Shown: positions 8,500 through 17,902 of the stretch, piece after piece
Position numbering within the stretch: position 1 is the stretch's first letter
Layout of the letters: each line of letters starts with the position of its first letter
Source of the DNA: UBA4615 sp046046245
GTDB taxonomy: Bacteria > Pseudomonadota > Gammaproteobacteria > Burkholderiales > Burkholderiaceae_E
Length of the DNA: 64,000 nucleotides
Assembly: GCA_046046245.1 (NCBI GenBank)
Contig: JBJOKE010000020.1
Location: 1 to 64,000 of the forward strand
Direction: 5' to 3'
Position numbers and translations under genes: made by a program
The notes under the pieces: generated by a model
Told to the model about the DNA's origin: nothing
Seen by the model: only the letters and a program-made list of their open reading frames with translations
Database searches by the model: none

Positions 8500-9651
8500 G
8501 TGCGCGCCCTCTACGCCGCCTACTTCGCCTACGTCGGGGTCTTCTCGCCCTACCTGAGCCTGTGGCTCGACGCGCGCGGCCTGTCGATCGGCGAGATCGC
8601 GGTGCTGATGACGCTGCCCCAGGTGCTGAGGATCGTCGCGCCGCCGTTCTGGGGCTGGCTCGCCGACCATGGCGGGCGGCGCGTGCGGCTGCTGCGCACG
8701 AGCGCCGTGGGCGCGCTCCTCGTCCTGCTCGCGCTGCCGATCGCGAGCCGCCCGCTCGAGTACGGCATCGCGATCCTGCTGCTGTCCTTCCTCACCGCCG
8801 CGCAGGGCCCGATCGGCGAGGCGCTCGCGCTCGAGGTCGCGCGCGGCGACGCCGGCCGCTACGGCCGCATGCGGCTCTGGGGCTCGGTGGGGTTCATCGC
8901 CACCGTCGTCGCCGGCGGACCGCTGCTGCAGGTGCTCGGCCTGGCCGCCTTGCCCTGGCTGCTGGCGATCGCGATGACCGGGCTCGCCGCGGTGACCTTC
9001 ATGCTCGCCGAGCCGCCGCCACCGCCGCCGCGCATCGCCGGCGGTGCGTCGCTCGGCCAGCGGCTGCGCGAGCCGGCGGTGATCGCCTTCCTCGCGTCCG
9101 CCTTCCTCATGGTCTTCGCCCACGCCGGGCTCTACGCGTTCTTCTCGCTCTACCTCGAGCGCCACGGCTACGGCACCAGCGCCATCGGCGCGATCTGGGG
9201 CGTGGGCGTGATCGCCGAGATCGTGCTGTTCACCGTCCAGCGCCGACTCTTCGACCGGGCCTCGCCGATGCGGCTGCTGGCGTTCAGCTTCGTCGTCTGC
9301 GGCCTGCGATTCGCGATGGTCGCGGCCTCGGGCGGCGGACTGTGGGTCCTGCTCTGCACGCAGCTGATGCACGCGGTCACGTTCGGGCTCCACCACAGCG
9401 CGTCGATGGCGGTGCTGCACCGCTGGTTCGAGCCCGCGCAGCAGGCCCGCGCGCAGGCGGCCTTCGTCGTCGTGGCCTACGGGCTCGGCGGCTCGCTCGG
9501 CGGCCTCGCGTCGGGCTGGCTGTGGGAGGCGGTGTCGCCGGCGGCGGTGTTCGCCGGTGCCGCCGTGGCCGGCCTCGCGGGCGCGGCGGCGGTCGCGCTG
9601 GCCGCTCGGCTCGACCGCCTCGCCCCGCCCCGGGCGTCCCCGGGGGGATGA
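8500..9651 (+). CDS. MFS transporter (HcaT/MFS_1-like)
   Basis: This is a major facilitator superfamily permease of about 383 aa with roughly 12 hydrophobic segments. It opens with ALYAAYFAYVGVFSPYLSLWLDARG, a pattern seen in HcaT/nucleoside-symporter-like members. The A-loop motif between TM2 and TM3 reads GWLADHGGRRVRLLR. The start is uncertain: no ATG lies in frame downstream of aroC, so the GTG at 8500, 14 codons before the first hydrophobic segment ends, was chosen; a CTG at the aroC stop would add 24 residues. The substrate is unknown. Confidence 0.8.
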   Translation: MRALYAAYFAYVGVFSPYLSLWLDARGLSIGEIAVLMTLPQVLRIVAPPFWGWLADHGGRRVRLLRTSAVGALLVLLALPIASRPLEYGIAILLLSFLTAAQGPIGEALALEVARGDAGRYGRMRLWGSVGFIATVVAGGPLLQVLGLAALPWLLAIAMTGLAAVTFMLAEPPPPPPRIAGGASLGQRLREPAVIAFLASAFLMVFAHAGLYAFFSLYLERHGYGTSAIGAIWGVGVIAEIVLFTVQRRLFDRASPMRLLAFSFVVCGLRFAMVAASGGGLWVLLCTQLMHAVTFGLHHSASMAVLHRWFEPAQQARAQAAFVVVAYGLGGSLGGLASGWLWEAVSPAAVFAGAAVAGLAGAAAVALAARLDRLAPPRASPGG

Positions 9652-9707
9652 AGGGCGGCTGCCACCTGGGCTAAGCTGCGCGATTGCGGATGGATGGAGG
9701 CATTCCG

Positions 9708-10547
9708 ATGACCCCCGAGCGGATGACCGGGCGCCGAGCGGCGGCCTGGGTGGCGGTGGCGCTGGTGGCGCTGTCGGCCGGCTGCCAGTCGGTCCAGACC
9801 ACCTCGGCCGGTGCGGTCGGCATCGACCGCAAGCAGAACATGTCGGCCTTCGTGTCCGAGGCGGACCTGCGCAAGGGCTCCGAGCAGGCGTACTCGCAGC
9901 TGATCGGACAGGCCCGGCAGAAGGGCGCGCTGAACGCCGACCCGGCGATGGTCCAGCGCGTGCGCGCGATCGCGCAGCGGCTGATCCCGCACACCGCGGC
10001 CTTCCGGCCCGACGCGCCCGGCTGGAAGTGGGAGGTCAACGTCCTGCAGTCCGACCAGCTGAACGCCTGGTGCATGCCGGGCGGCAAGATCGCGTTCTAC
10101 AGCGGGATCATCACGAAGCTGAACCTGACCGACGACGAGATCGCCGCGATCATGGGGCACGAGATCGCGCATGCGCTGCGCGAGCACGCCCGCGAGCGCG
10201 CGAGCGAGCAGCAGGCCGCCAGTGCCGTGATCCTCGTGGGCTCGGCGCTGCTCGGCGCCGGCCAGCTCGGTGCGGACCTCGGCCAGACCGCCTACCGGTT
10301 CGCGGTCGGGATGCCGAACAGCCGCGCCCACGAGACCGAGGCCGACCGGATCGGCGTCGAGCTCGCCGCCCGCGCGGGCTACGACCCGCGGGCCGCGATC
10401 GCGCTCTGGCAGAAGATGGCCCGGGCGAGCGGCGGCGGCTCGCCGCCGCAGTGGATGAGCACGCACCCGTCCGCGGAGTCGCGGCAGGCCGATCTCGGTG
10501 TCTACGCGGCCCGCGTGATGCCGCTCTACGAGCAGGCGAGGAAGTGA
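9708..10547 (+). CDS. M48-family metalloprotease lipoprotein (LoiP/BepA-like)
   Basis: This 279-aa protein is an outer-membrane-associated zinc protease related to LoiP. It has a lipoprotein signal with a lipobox LSAGC, giving a lipidated Cys26. The zinc motif HEIAH sits at residues 151-155, and the third ligand is in HETEADRIG near residue 205. The ATG at 9708 was chosen because GGAGG lies 7 bases before it; a TTG eight codons upstream also exists. Members degrade misassembled envelope proteins. It stands between the MFS gene and leuC without overlap. Confidence 0.9.
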   Translation: MTPERMTGRRAAAWVAVALVALSAGCQSVQTTSAGAVGIDRKQNMSAFVSEADLRKGSEQAYSQLIGQARQKGALNADPAMVQRVRAIAQRLIPHTAAFRPDAPGWKWEVNVLQSDQLNAWCMPGGKIAFYSGIITKLNLTDDEIAAIMGHEIAHALREHARERASEQQAASAVILVGSALLGAGQLGADLGQTAYRFAVGMPNSRAHETEADRIGVELAARAGYDPRAAIALWQKMARASGGGSPPQWMSTHPSAESRQADLGVYAARVMPLYEQARK

Positions 10548-10611
10548 CGGCGAGCCCGGGGTGGCATAATCCCGAGGTTTCGCACCCGGCGACCCCGCCC
10601 GCCCCCCCGCC

Positions 10612-12015
10612 ATGCACGCCCGCACGCTCTACGACAAGCTCTGGGATGCCCACGTCGTCCACCAGGAAGACGACGGGACCTGCCTGATCTACATCGACCG
10701 TCATCTGGTCCACGAGGTGACCAGCCCGCAGGCGTTCGAGGGCCTGAAGCTCGCCGGCCGCAAGCCGTGGCGCATCTCGGCCAACCTCGCGGTGGTCGAC
10801 CACAACGTCCCCACCACCGACCGCAAGGCCGGCATCGCCGACCCGATCGCGCGGCTGCAGGTCGAGACGCTCGACGCGAACGCCCGCGAGCAGGGCATTC
10901 CGTACTTCGACATCTCGGACCGCCGCCAGGGCATCGTCCACGTGATCGGACCGGAGCAGGGCGCCACGCTGCCGGGCATGACGGTCGTCTGCGGCGACTC
11001 GCACACCTCCACGCACGGCGCGTTCGCCTGCCTCGCGTTCGGCATCGGCACCTCCGAGGTCGAGCTCGCGCTCGCCGCCCAGTGCCTGACCGCGAAGAAG
11101 ATGAAGTCGATGCGCGTGAGCGTCGACGGCCCGCTGCCCCGCGGCGTGACCGCGAAGGACGTGGTGCTGGCCGTCATCGGCCGCATCGGCACCGCCGGCG
11201 GCACCGGCTATGCGATCGAGTTCGCCGGCAGCACGATCCGCTCGCTGAGCATGGAAGGTCGGATGACGATCTGCAACATGGCGATCGAGGCCGGTGCGCG
11301 CTCGGGGATGGTCGCCGTCGACGACGTCACGCTGCAGTACCTGAAGGGCCGGCCGATGTCGCCGTCCGGCGCCGACTGGGACCGGGCGGTCGCCTACTGG
11401 AAGACGCTGCGCTCCGACGACGGCGCGAAGTTCGACGCCGAGATCCGCATCGACGCGTCGAGCCTCACGCCGCACGTGACCTGGGGCACCTCGCCCGAGA
11501 TGGTCGCGTCGATCGAGGACCGCGTGCCCGATCCGGACAAGGAGAAGGACGCCGTCCGCCGCGAGGGCATGGAGCGCGCGCTGCAGTACATGGGCCTGAC
11601 GCCGAACACCCCGCTCGCCGAGGTCCGGATCGACAAGGTCTTCATCGGTTCGTGCACCAACTCGCGGATCGAGGACCTGCGGCAGGCCGCCGCCGTCGTC
11701 CGCGGTCGCCGCAAGGCCGAGAACGTCAAGCTCGCGATGGTCGTGCCGGGCTCGGGCCTGGTGAAGGCGCAGGCCGAGGCCGAGGGGCTCGACAGGATCT
11801 TCCGCGACGCCGGCTTCGAGTGGCGCGAGCCCGGCTGCTCGATGTGCCTCGCGATGAACGCCGACAAGCTCGAGCCGGGCGAGCGCTGCGCGAGCACCAG
11901 CAACCGCAACTTCGAGGGCCGGCAGGGCGCCGGCGGCCGCACGCACCTGGTGAGCCCGGCAATGGCCGCGGCGGCCGGGGTGTTCGGCCACTTCGTCGAC
12001 GTGCGCCGCCTCTGA
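10612..12015 (+). CDS. leuC: 3-isopropylmalate dehydratase large subunit
   Basis: This 467-aa aconitase-family subunit, with LeuD, isomerises 2-isopropylmalate to 3-isopropylmalate in leucine biosynthesis. It carries the 4Fe-4S cysteines in FIGSCTNSR (near residue 347) and GCSMCLAMN (near residues 407-410), plus VCGDSHTSTHGAFACL. The N-terminus MHARTLYDKLWDAHVV is typical of beta- and gammaproteobacterial LeuC. leuD follows 11 bases later and leuB after that, so this is the biosynthetic leuCDB operon. A -10-like CATAAT lies about 45 bases upstream. It is distinct from the second LeuC-like protein at 27.3-28.7 kb. Confidence 0.97.
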   Translation: MHARTLYDKLWDAHVVHQEDDGTCLIYIDRHLVHEVTSPQAFEGLKLAGRKPWRISANLAVVDHNVPTTDRKAGIADPIARLQVETLDANAREQGIPYFDISDRRQGIVHVIGPEQGATLPGMTVVCGDSHTSTHGAFACLAFGIGTSEVELALAAQCLTAKKMKSMRVSVDGPLPRGVTAKDVVLAVIGRIGTAGGTGYAIEFAGSTIRSLSMEGRMTICNMAIEAGARSGMVAVDDVTLQYLKGRPMSPSGADWDRAVAYWKTLRSDDGAKFDAEIRIDASSLTPHVTWGTSPEMVASIEDRVPDPDKEKDAVRREGMERALQYMGLTPNTPLAEVRIDKVFIGSCTNSRIEDLRQAAAVVRGRRKAENVKLAMVVPGSGLVKAQAEAEGLDRIFRDAGFEWREPGCSMCLAMNADKLEPGERCASTSNRNFEGRQGAGGRTHLVSPAMAAAAGVFGHFVDVRRL

Positions 12016-12026
12016 GGATCCGAACG

Positions 12027-12680
12027 ATGGACAAGTTCACCGTGCACCGCGGCCTGGTGGCCCCGCTCGACCGCGCGAACGTCGACACCGACGCGATCAT
12101 CCCGAAGCAGTTCCTGAAGTCGATCAAGCGGACCGGCTTCGGCCCCAACGCCTTCGACGAGTGGCGCTACCTCGACCGGGGCGAGCCCGGCATGGACAAC
12201 ACCACGCGTCCGCTGAACCCCGACTTCACGCTGAACCAGCCGCGATTCAAGGGCGCCTCGGTGCTGCTCGCCCGCAAGAACTTCGGCTGCGGCTCGTCGC
12301 GCGAGCATGCCCCCTGGGCGCTGCAGGACTACGGCTTCCGCGCGATCGTGGCGCCTAGCTACGCCGACATCTTCTTCAACAATTGCTTCAAGAACGGCCT
12401 GCTGCCGGTCCGGCTGCAGGAGTCCGAGGTCGACCGGCTCTTCCACGAGGTGGCGGCGTTCCCCGGCTTCGAGCTGGTCATCGACCTGCCGGCGCAGGTG
12501 GTCCGCACCGTCGACGGCTCGCTCGCCTACGCGTTCGAGGTCGACGCCTTCCGCAAGGACTGCCTGCTCAACGGCTGGGACGACATCGGGCTGGTGCTGC
12601 GTCACGCGGACAGGATCCGCGAGTTCGAGGCGCGCCGCCTCGCCGAGCAGCCCTGGCTCGGCAAGCAGCTGAGCGCCTGA
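12027..12680 (+). CDS. leuD: 3-isopropylmalate dehydratase small subunit
   Basis: This 217-aa swivelling-domain subunit completes the isopropylmalate isomerase with LeuC. It shows the family signature ARKNFGCGSSREHAPWAL near residue 85 and NVDTDAIIPKQFL near residue 20. Length is normal for the proteobacterial enzyme (about 200-217 aa). It begins 11 bases after leuC and is followed after about 97 bases by leuB. It is cytosolic and part of the leucine operon. Confidence 0.97.
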   Translation: MDKFTVHRGLVAPLDRANVDTDAIIPKQFLKSIKRTGFGPNAFDEWRYLDRGEPGMDNTTRPLNPDFTLNQPRFKGASVLLARKNFGCGSSREHAPWALQDYGFRAIVAPSYADIFFNNCFKNGLLPVRLQESEVDRLFHEVAAFPGFELVIDLPAQVVRTVDGSLAYAFEVDAFRKDCLLNGWDDIGLVLRHADRIREFEARRLAEQPWLGKQLSA

Positions 12681-12777
12681 GGCCCGGGCGCCTGGCTGGC
12701 GCCCACCGAATCCCGCGCCGCGCCGGGTCCCCGGCCCGCCGCGGCGTCCGACCTTCCGAAGATCCGAGAGGAACCCC

Positions 12778-13839
12778 ATGAGCAAGAAGATCGCGGTGCT
12801 GGCCGGCGACGGCATCGGGCCGGAGATCACCGCCCAGGCGGTGCGCGTCATCGAGGCCCTGGGCCTGGGCATCGAGATGGCGAGCGCCCCGGTGGGCGGC
12901 GCCGGCTACGACGCGTCGGGCGACCCGCTGCCCGCCGATACGCTGAAGCTGTGCGAGGCCTCGGACGCGATCCTGTTCGGCGCGGTCGGCGGCCCGAAGT
13001 ACGACACGCTGCCTCGCGCGCAGCGTCCGGAGCAGGGCCTGCTGCGCCTGCGCAAGCACTTCGACCTGTTCGCGAACCTGCGCCCGGCGATCGTCTATCC
13101 CGAGCTCGCGCACGCGTCGTCGCTGAAGCCCGAGGTGGTCGCCGGCCTCGACATCCTGATCCTGCGCGAGCTGACCGGCGACATCTACTTCGGCCAGCCG
13201 CGCGGCATCCGGACCAACGAGCGCGGCGAGCGCGAGGGCTTCGACACGATGCGCTACAGCGAACCGGAGATCCGCCGGATCGCGGTGACCGCGTTCGAGG
13301 CCGCACGCAAGCGTTCGCGCCGCGTCTGCTCGGTCGACAAGGCCAACGTGCTGGAAACCACGCAGCTCTGGCGCGACGTGGTGACGGAGGTCCACAAGGA
13401 CTACGCCGACGTCGAGCTCTCGCACATGTACGTCGACAACGCCGCGATGCAGCTGGTCCGCAACCCGAAGCAGTTCGACGTGATCGTCACCGGCAACATG
13501 TTCGGGGACATCCTGTCCGACGAGGCCTCGATGCTGACCGGCTCGATCGGCATGCTGCCGTCGGCCTCGCTGAACGCGAAGTCGTTCGGGATGTACGAGC
13601 CGATCCACGGCTCGGCGCCCGACATCACCGGCAAGGGCGTGGCCAATCCCCTGGCCACGATCCTGTCGGCGGCCATGCTGCTCAGGTATTCGCTGGGCCT
13701 GGCGGATGCCGCCGATCGCATCGAAGCCGCCGTCCGTAAGGTGCTTGCGCAGGGTTATCGGACGGCTGATATTACGGAAGCGGGTTGTCGGCAGGTGGGC
13801 ACGGTCGCGATGGGCGACGCGGTCCTCGCCGCACTCTGA
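12778..13839 (+). CDS. leuB: 3-isopropylmalate dehydrogenase
   Basis: This 353-aa NAD-dependent oxidative decarboxylase converts 3-isopropylmalate to 2-ketoisocaproate. It has the N-terminal IAVLAGDGIGPEI, the RELTGDIYFGQPRG loop near residue 130, and NMFGDILSDEASMLTGSIGMLPSASL near residue 245 with the metal-binding aspartates. A good ribosome site (GAGAGGAA) precedes the ATG. asd follows after 25 bases, so the operon continues into aspartate-family synthesis, a common betaproteobacterial arrangement. Confidence 0.97.
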   Translation: MSKKIAVLAGDGIGPEITAQAVRVIEALGLGIEMASAPVGGAGYDASGDPLPADTLKLCEASDAILFGAVGGPKYDTLPRAQRPEQGLLRLRKHFDLFANLRPAIVYPELAHASSLKPEVVAGLDILILRELTGDIYFGQPRGIRTNERGEREGFDTMRYSEPEIRRIAVTAFEAARKRSRRVCSVDKANVLETTQLWRDVVTEVHKDYADVELSHMYVDNAAMQLVRNPKQFDVIVTGNMFGDILSDEASMLTGSIGMLPSASLNAKSFGMYEPIHGSAPDITGKGVANPLATILSAAMLLRYSLGLADAADRIEAAVRKVLAQGYRTADITEAGCRQVGTVAMGDAVLAAL

Positions 13840-13864
13840 CCCGCGCCACGAGCACGGTGGAAGA

Positions 13865-14986
13865 ATGATGATGAAGGTCGGGATGGTCGGCTGGCGCGGA
13901 ATGGTGGGTTCCGTGCTGATGCAGCGGATGCGCGAGGAGAACGACTTCGCGCTCGTCGAACCGGTGTTCTTCAGCACCTCCAACGCGGGGGGCGAGGCGC
14001 CCCTCGGCGGCGGCAGGCTGTCGCACGCCGACGACATCGATGCGCTGAAGAAGATGGACGTGGTCCTGAGCTGCCAGGGCGGCGACTGGACCAAGGCGGT
14101 CTACCCCAGGCTGCGCGCGGCCGGCTGGAACGGCTACTGGATCGATGCGGCGTCCACGCTGCGGATGGCCGAGCACGCCGTGATCATCCTGGACCCGGTC
14201 AACCGCAAGGTCATCGACCGGGCGCTCGCCTCGGGCGTCAAGGACTACATCGGCGGCAACTGCACGGTGAGCCTGATGCTGATGGCGATGGGCGGGCTCT
14301 TCGAGCACGACCTCGTCGAGTGGGTGTCGGCGATGACCTACCAGGCGGCCAGCGGCGCCGGCGCCCAGAACATGCGCGAGCTGCTGCTGCAGATGGGCGC
14401 GCTGCACGCGTCGGTCGCCGCCGAGCTGGCCGATCCGGCCGGCGCGATCCTCGACATCGATCGCAAGGTCGCGGCGGCGGTGCGCTCGCCGGAGCTGCCG
14501 GTCTCGAACTTCCGCGGCGTGCCGCTCGCCGGCAGCCTGATCCCCTGGATCGACGTGCCGGTCGAACACGGCCAGAGCAAGGAGGAGTGGAAGGGCGGCG
14601 CCGAGTGCAACAAGATCCTCGGCCGACCCGCGTTCCGCTCGCCGGGCAGCATCCCCATCGACGGCCTGTGCGTGCGGGTCGGGGCGATGCGCTGCCACAG
14701 CCAGGGCCTGACGGTGAAGCTGCGCCGCGACGTGCCGATGGCGGACGTCGAGGCGATCCTCGCCGCCGGCAACGACTGGGTCGAGGTGGTGCCCAACGAG
14801 CGGGAGGCGTCCGAGCGGCGACTGTCGCCGGCGAGTGTCACCGGCACGCTGACGGTACCGGTGGGCCGCCTGCACAAGCTCGCAATGGGGTCGGAATACC
14901 TCGGTGCATTCACCGTCGGCGACCAGTTGCTCTGGGGCGCCGCGGAGCCGCTGCGGCGGATGCTCCGGATCCTCCTGGAACGCTGA
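13865..14986 (+). CDS. asd: Aspartate-semialdehyde dehydrogenase
   Basis: This 373-aa enzyme reduces aspartyl-phosphate to aspartate semialdehyde, the branch point to lysine, methionine, threonine and diaminopimelate. It belongs to the gamma/beta-proteobacterial type: GMVGWRGMVGSVLMQRM at the N-terminus, the nucleophile Cys133 in GGNCTVSLML, and HSQGLTVKL near residue 280. Three tandem ATG codons occur at 13865, 13868 and 13871; the first is used here and the last would fit the upstream GGTGG equally well. fimV follows about 95 bases downstream, with a candidate promoter in the gap. Confidence 0.97.
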   Translation: MMMKVGMVGWRGMVGSVLMQRMREENDFALVEPVFFSTSNAGGEAPLGGGRLSHADDIDALKKMDVVLSCQGGDWTKAVYPRLRAAGWNGYWIDAASTLRMAEHAVIILDPVNRKVIDRALASGVKDYIGGNCTVSLMLMAMGGLFEHDLVEWVSAMTYQAASGAGAQNMRELLLQMGALHASVAAELADPAGAILDIDRKVAAAVRSPELPVSNFRGVPLAGSLIPWIDVPVEHGQSKEEWKGGAECNKILGRPAFRSPGSIPIDGLCVRVGAMRCHSQGLTVKLRRDVPMADVEAILAAGNDWVEVVPNEREASERRLSPASVTGTLTVPVGRLHKLAMGSEYLGAFTVGDQLLWGAAEPLRRMLRILLER

Positions 14987-15082
14987 AACCGTTGCGTCCG
15001 GGACCTGCGTCTTTGTGTCAGCTTGCCGGCGCAAGTGTCTGATGTTACGCTCAAAATTGACTGATAAACCGGGGGAAAAGCC

Positions 15083-17854
15083 GTGACGACACGGGCCTCG
15101 CGCGACCAGAAAAGCACCCACCCGTTGTCCCCTCGGACCCTCGCTTCCGCCGTCGTCCTCGCGCTCGCCTCGCTGTCGGCGAACGTCGATGCGGCCGGCC
15201 TCGGCCGCCTCAACGTCCAAAGCGGTCTCGGCCAGCCGCTGCGCGCCGAGGTCGAAGTCACGTCGCTGACCCCGCAGGAAGCCCAGTCGCTCAGCGCGCG
15301 GCTCGCGCCCCAGGAGGCGTTCCGCCAGGCCGGCCTCGAGTACAACCCCGCGCTCGCCGGGCTGCGCTTCGCGATCGAGTCGCGCGGCGGTCGCACCTTT
15401 GTCCGCATCACGTCCTCGCAGCCGATCAACGAGCCCTTCGTCGACCTGCTCGTCGAACTCAACTGGGCCACCGGCAAGTTCGTCCGCGAATACACCTTCC
15501 TGCTCGATCCGCCCGAGCTGCGTACCGCGCGTGAGACGGTGGAGGGCGGCGCGACGCCGGCCGCCGCGGCTGCGGCGCCCGCCGCGCCGGCGGCGCCCGC
15601 ACCTGCGCCGCGTGTGGAAAGTCCGCGCGTCGAAGCCCCGCGCGTCGAAGCCCCGCGCGTCGAGGCGCCCCGCGCCGAAACGCCGCGCGCCGAAACGCCG
15701 CGCGCGGAGGCGCCGCGCGCCGAGGCCGCGCCCGCCCAGCGTCCTGCCCGTGCGCCGCGCGCGGAGTCCGCGGCGCCGGCTGCGGCCGCCGGTACCGTCG
15801 ACGTGAAGCGGGGCGACACGCTGGGCGAGATCGCGCGGGCCGCGAAGCCCGAGGGCGTGAGCCTGGACCAGGCGATGCTGGCGATCTACCGCGCCAACCG
15901 CTCGGCCTTCATCGCCGACAACATCAACCTCGTCCGCGAGGGCGCGAAGCTCGCGATCCCCGATGCCTCCGCGATGGCGTCGGTCGACGCAGCCGAGGCG
16001 AGCCGCGAGGTCAAGCTCCAGGCGACCAACTTCAACCAGTACCGGCAGAAGCTCGCCGGCGCGGCCCGCACCATCGAGGAACCGCGTCCGGGTCAGACGG
16101 CCGCCGGTGCGGTCGGCGGCCGCGTCACGGACCGCTCGGGCGACGCGGGCGGCGACCAGCTGAAGCTGTCCAAGCCCGGGACCGCAGGCGCGTCGGGGGC
16201 GGCGGTCGGCTCGCAGTCGAGCCGGGCGTCGGGCGAGGACGAGGTCGCGCGACGCAACGCGCTGCGCGAGGCCAACTCGCGGATCACCGACCTCGAGAAG
16301 AACGTCAACGACCTGCAGAAGCTGCTCGAGCTGAAGAACCGCTCGATGTCCGACCTGCAGAAGCAGCTCGACGAGGCCCGGGCCGCGTCCAAGGCGGTGA
16401 CCGGTCAGGTCGCACCGCCGCCGGCGAAGGCCGAGGCGCCTGCCGCGCCGCCGCCGCCCAAGGCCGAGCCGCCCAAGGCCGAGCCGCCCAAGGCGGAGGC
16501 ACCCAAGCCCGTCGAGCCGCCGAAGCCGGTCGAGGCTCCGGTCGCCGAGGCGCCGAAGCCCGTCGAACCGCCGAAGGTCGAGCCGCCGGTCGCCGCTGCG
16601 CCGCCGAAGCCGCCGGTCGCGAAGCCCACGGTGGTCGAGCCGCCGCCGGCCGAGACCAGCCTGCTCGACGACCTGCTCGAGAACCCTTTCCTGCTGCCCG
16701 GCCTCGGTGGTCTCGCGCTGCTCGGAGCGGGTTACGGCTTCTACGCGATGCGCCGCCGCCGCAAGGTCGAGAAGTTCGAGGACAGCCTGATCGCGGCCGA
16801 CGCGTTCACCGCGAATTCGCTGTTCGGCTCCACCGGTGGCCAGAGTGTCGACACCAGCCAGAGCGTGTTCTCCACCGGCACGGCCAACAGCGCGGTCGAC
16901 GTGCACTCGACCGAGGTCGACCCGATCGCGGAGGCCGACGTCTACATCGCCTACGGCCGCGAGGCGCAGGCCGAAGAGATCCTGAAGGAAGCGCTGAAGC
17001 GCCAGCCCGAGCGGCAGGCGATCCGCGCGAAGCTGCTCGAGATCTATTCGGGCCGCAAGGACGGGCGCGCGTTCGAGACGCTGGCGCGCGAGATGTACGA
17101 GATGACCGGCGGCCGCAACGAGGAGTGGCCGAAGGTCGCGACGATGGGCCTGTCGCTCGATCCGAACAACCCGCTGTACGGCGGCGGGGCAGCGGGCGAT
17201 GTCGCGCCGTCGCCGGGCGTGATCGCCGCCGGCGCCGCCGCGGTCGCCGCGGCGAGCGCGTCGGCAGCCGCCTCGGCGCGTGCGGACTTCGACATCCCCG
17301 AGGCGCCCGCGGCGCGTGCGCCGGAGCCGAAGCCGGCCGCCGCCGAGGACGACATCCCCAGCCTGGACTTCGACCTCAACCTCGACACTCGGATCGACCG
17401 CGTGGCGGACGACGGCGTCACCGACACCGTGTCCGGGCCCGACTTCTCGGCCGGGTCGCCGGCCGACCTCGGGCCGTCGCTCGACGAGCGTTTCGACCTG
17501 CCGTCGCTCGATCTCGACCCCAGGCCCGGCTCGAAGCAGGCTGGCGCACTCGACCTCGACCTGCCGGCGCTGGAGAGCCTGACGCAGACCGGCGCCTCGC
17601 AGCCCGACGACGGTCTCGACCTGTCGCCGATCAGCCTGGATCTCGAGCCCGCGACCGTCGCGGCCGACGAGGGGGAGGCGCTCGCGGGCGGGGCGGGCCG
17701 CTGGCAGGAGATGGCCACCAAGCTCGATCTCGCGTCTGCCTACGAGGAGATCGGCGACAAGGAAGGCGCGCGCGAGCTGCTGCAGGAAGTGATCAAGGGC
17801 GGCGACAGCGGCCAGCAGCAGAAGGCCCGCGCGATGCTGAGCAAGATTGGCTGA
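15083..17854 (+). CDS. fimV: FimV/HubP-family polar landmark protein
   Basis: This 923-aa inner-membrane protein is of the FimV/HubP type, which organises type IV pili, chemotaxis or chromosome features at the cell pole. After a signal peptide the periplasmic part has the FimV N-terminal domain (GLGRLNVQSGLGQPLRAEVEV) and a LysM-like peptidoglycan-binding domain near residue 240 (VKRGDTLGEIARAAKP). A coiled coil lies near residues 395-435, and Pro/Ala/Lys-rich repeats (PRVEA, PPKAE units) flank these regions. One TM helix near residue 535 (LPGLGGLALLGAGYGFYAM) leads into an acidic cytoplasmic part ending in the conserved TPR-like FimV C-terminus. The GTG start follows GGGGGAAAAG. Confidence 0.93.
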   Translation: MTTRASRDQKSTHPLSPRTLASAVVLALASLSANVDAAGLGRLNVQSGLGQPLRAEVEVTSLTPQEAQSLSARLAPQEAFRQAGLEYNPALAGLRFAIESRGGRTFVRITSSQPINEPFVDLLVELNWATGKFVREYTFLLDPPELRTARETVEGGATPAAAAAAPAAPAAPAPAPRVESPRVEAPRVEAPRVEAPRAETPRAETPRAEAPRAEAAPAQRPARAPRAESAAPAAAAGTVDVKRGDTLGEIARAAKPEGVSLDQAMLAIYRANRSAFIADNINLVREGAKLAIPDASAMASVDAAEASREVKLQATNFNQYRQKLAGAARTIEEPRPGQTAAGAVGGRVTDRSGDAGGDQLKLSKPGTAGASGAAVGSQSSRASGEDEVARRNALREANSRITDLEKNVNDLQKLLELKNRSMSDLQKQLDEARAASKAVTGQVAPPPAKAEAPAAPPPPKAEPPKAEPPKAEAPKPVEPPKPVEAPVAEAPKPVEPPKVEPPVAAAPPKPPVAKPTVVEPPPAETSLLDDLLENPFLLPGLGGLALLGAGYGFYAMRRRRKVEKFEDSLIAADAFTANSLFGSTGGQSVDTSQSVFSTGTANSAVDVHSTEVDPIAEADVYIAYGREAQAEEILKEALKRQPERQAIRAKLLEIYSGRKDGRAFETLAREMYEMTGGRNEEWPKVATMGLSLDPNNPLYGGGAAGDVAPSPGVIAAGAAAVAAASASAAASARADFDIPEAPAARAPEPKPAAAEDDIPSLDFDLNLDTRIDRVADDGVTDTVSGPDFSAGSPADLGPSLDERFDLPSLDLDPRPGSKQAGALDLDLPALESLTQTGASQPDDGLDLSPISLDLEPATVAADEGEALAGGAGRWQEMATKLDLASAYEEIGDKEGARELLQEVIKGGDSGQQQKARAMLSKIG

Positions 17855-17864
17855 TGACGCACGC

Positions 17865-17888
17865 CGCGCGGCCCGCCCGGGCCGCGCG
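17865..17888. other. GC-rich hairpin between fimV and truA
   Basis: CGCGCGGCCCG and CGGGCCGCGCG form an 11-bp perfect inverted repeat separated by two bases. It sits 10 bases after the fimV stop and about 15 bases before the truA GTG. No T-tract follows, so it is not an intrinsic terminator. In RNA it could stabilise the fimV 3' end or hinder truA translation. Confidence 0.45.
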
Positions 17889-17902
17889 CGTCGCCCTGTC
17901 CG

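Noticed and set aside
13772..16906. Minus-strand open frame of 1044 codons antisense to asd and fimV
   Set aside because: Low-complexity R/G/L repeats mirror the FimV proline-rich coding repeats; no independent gene evidence.
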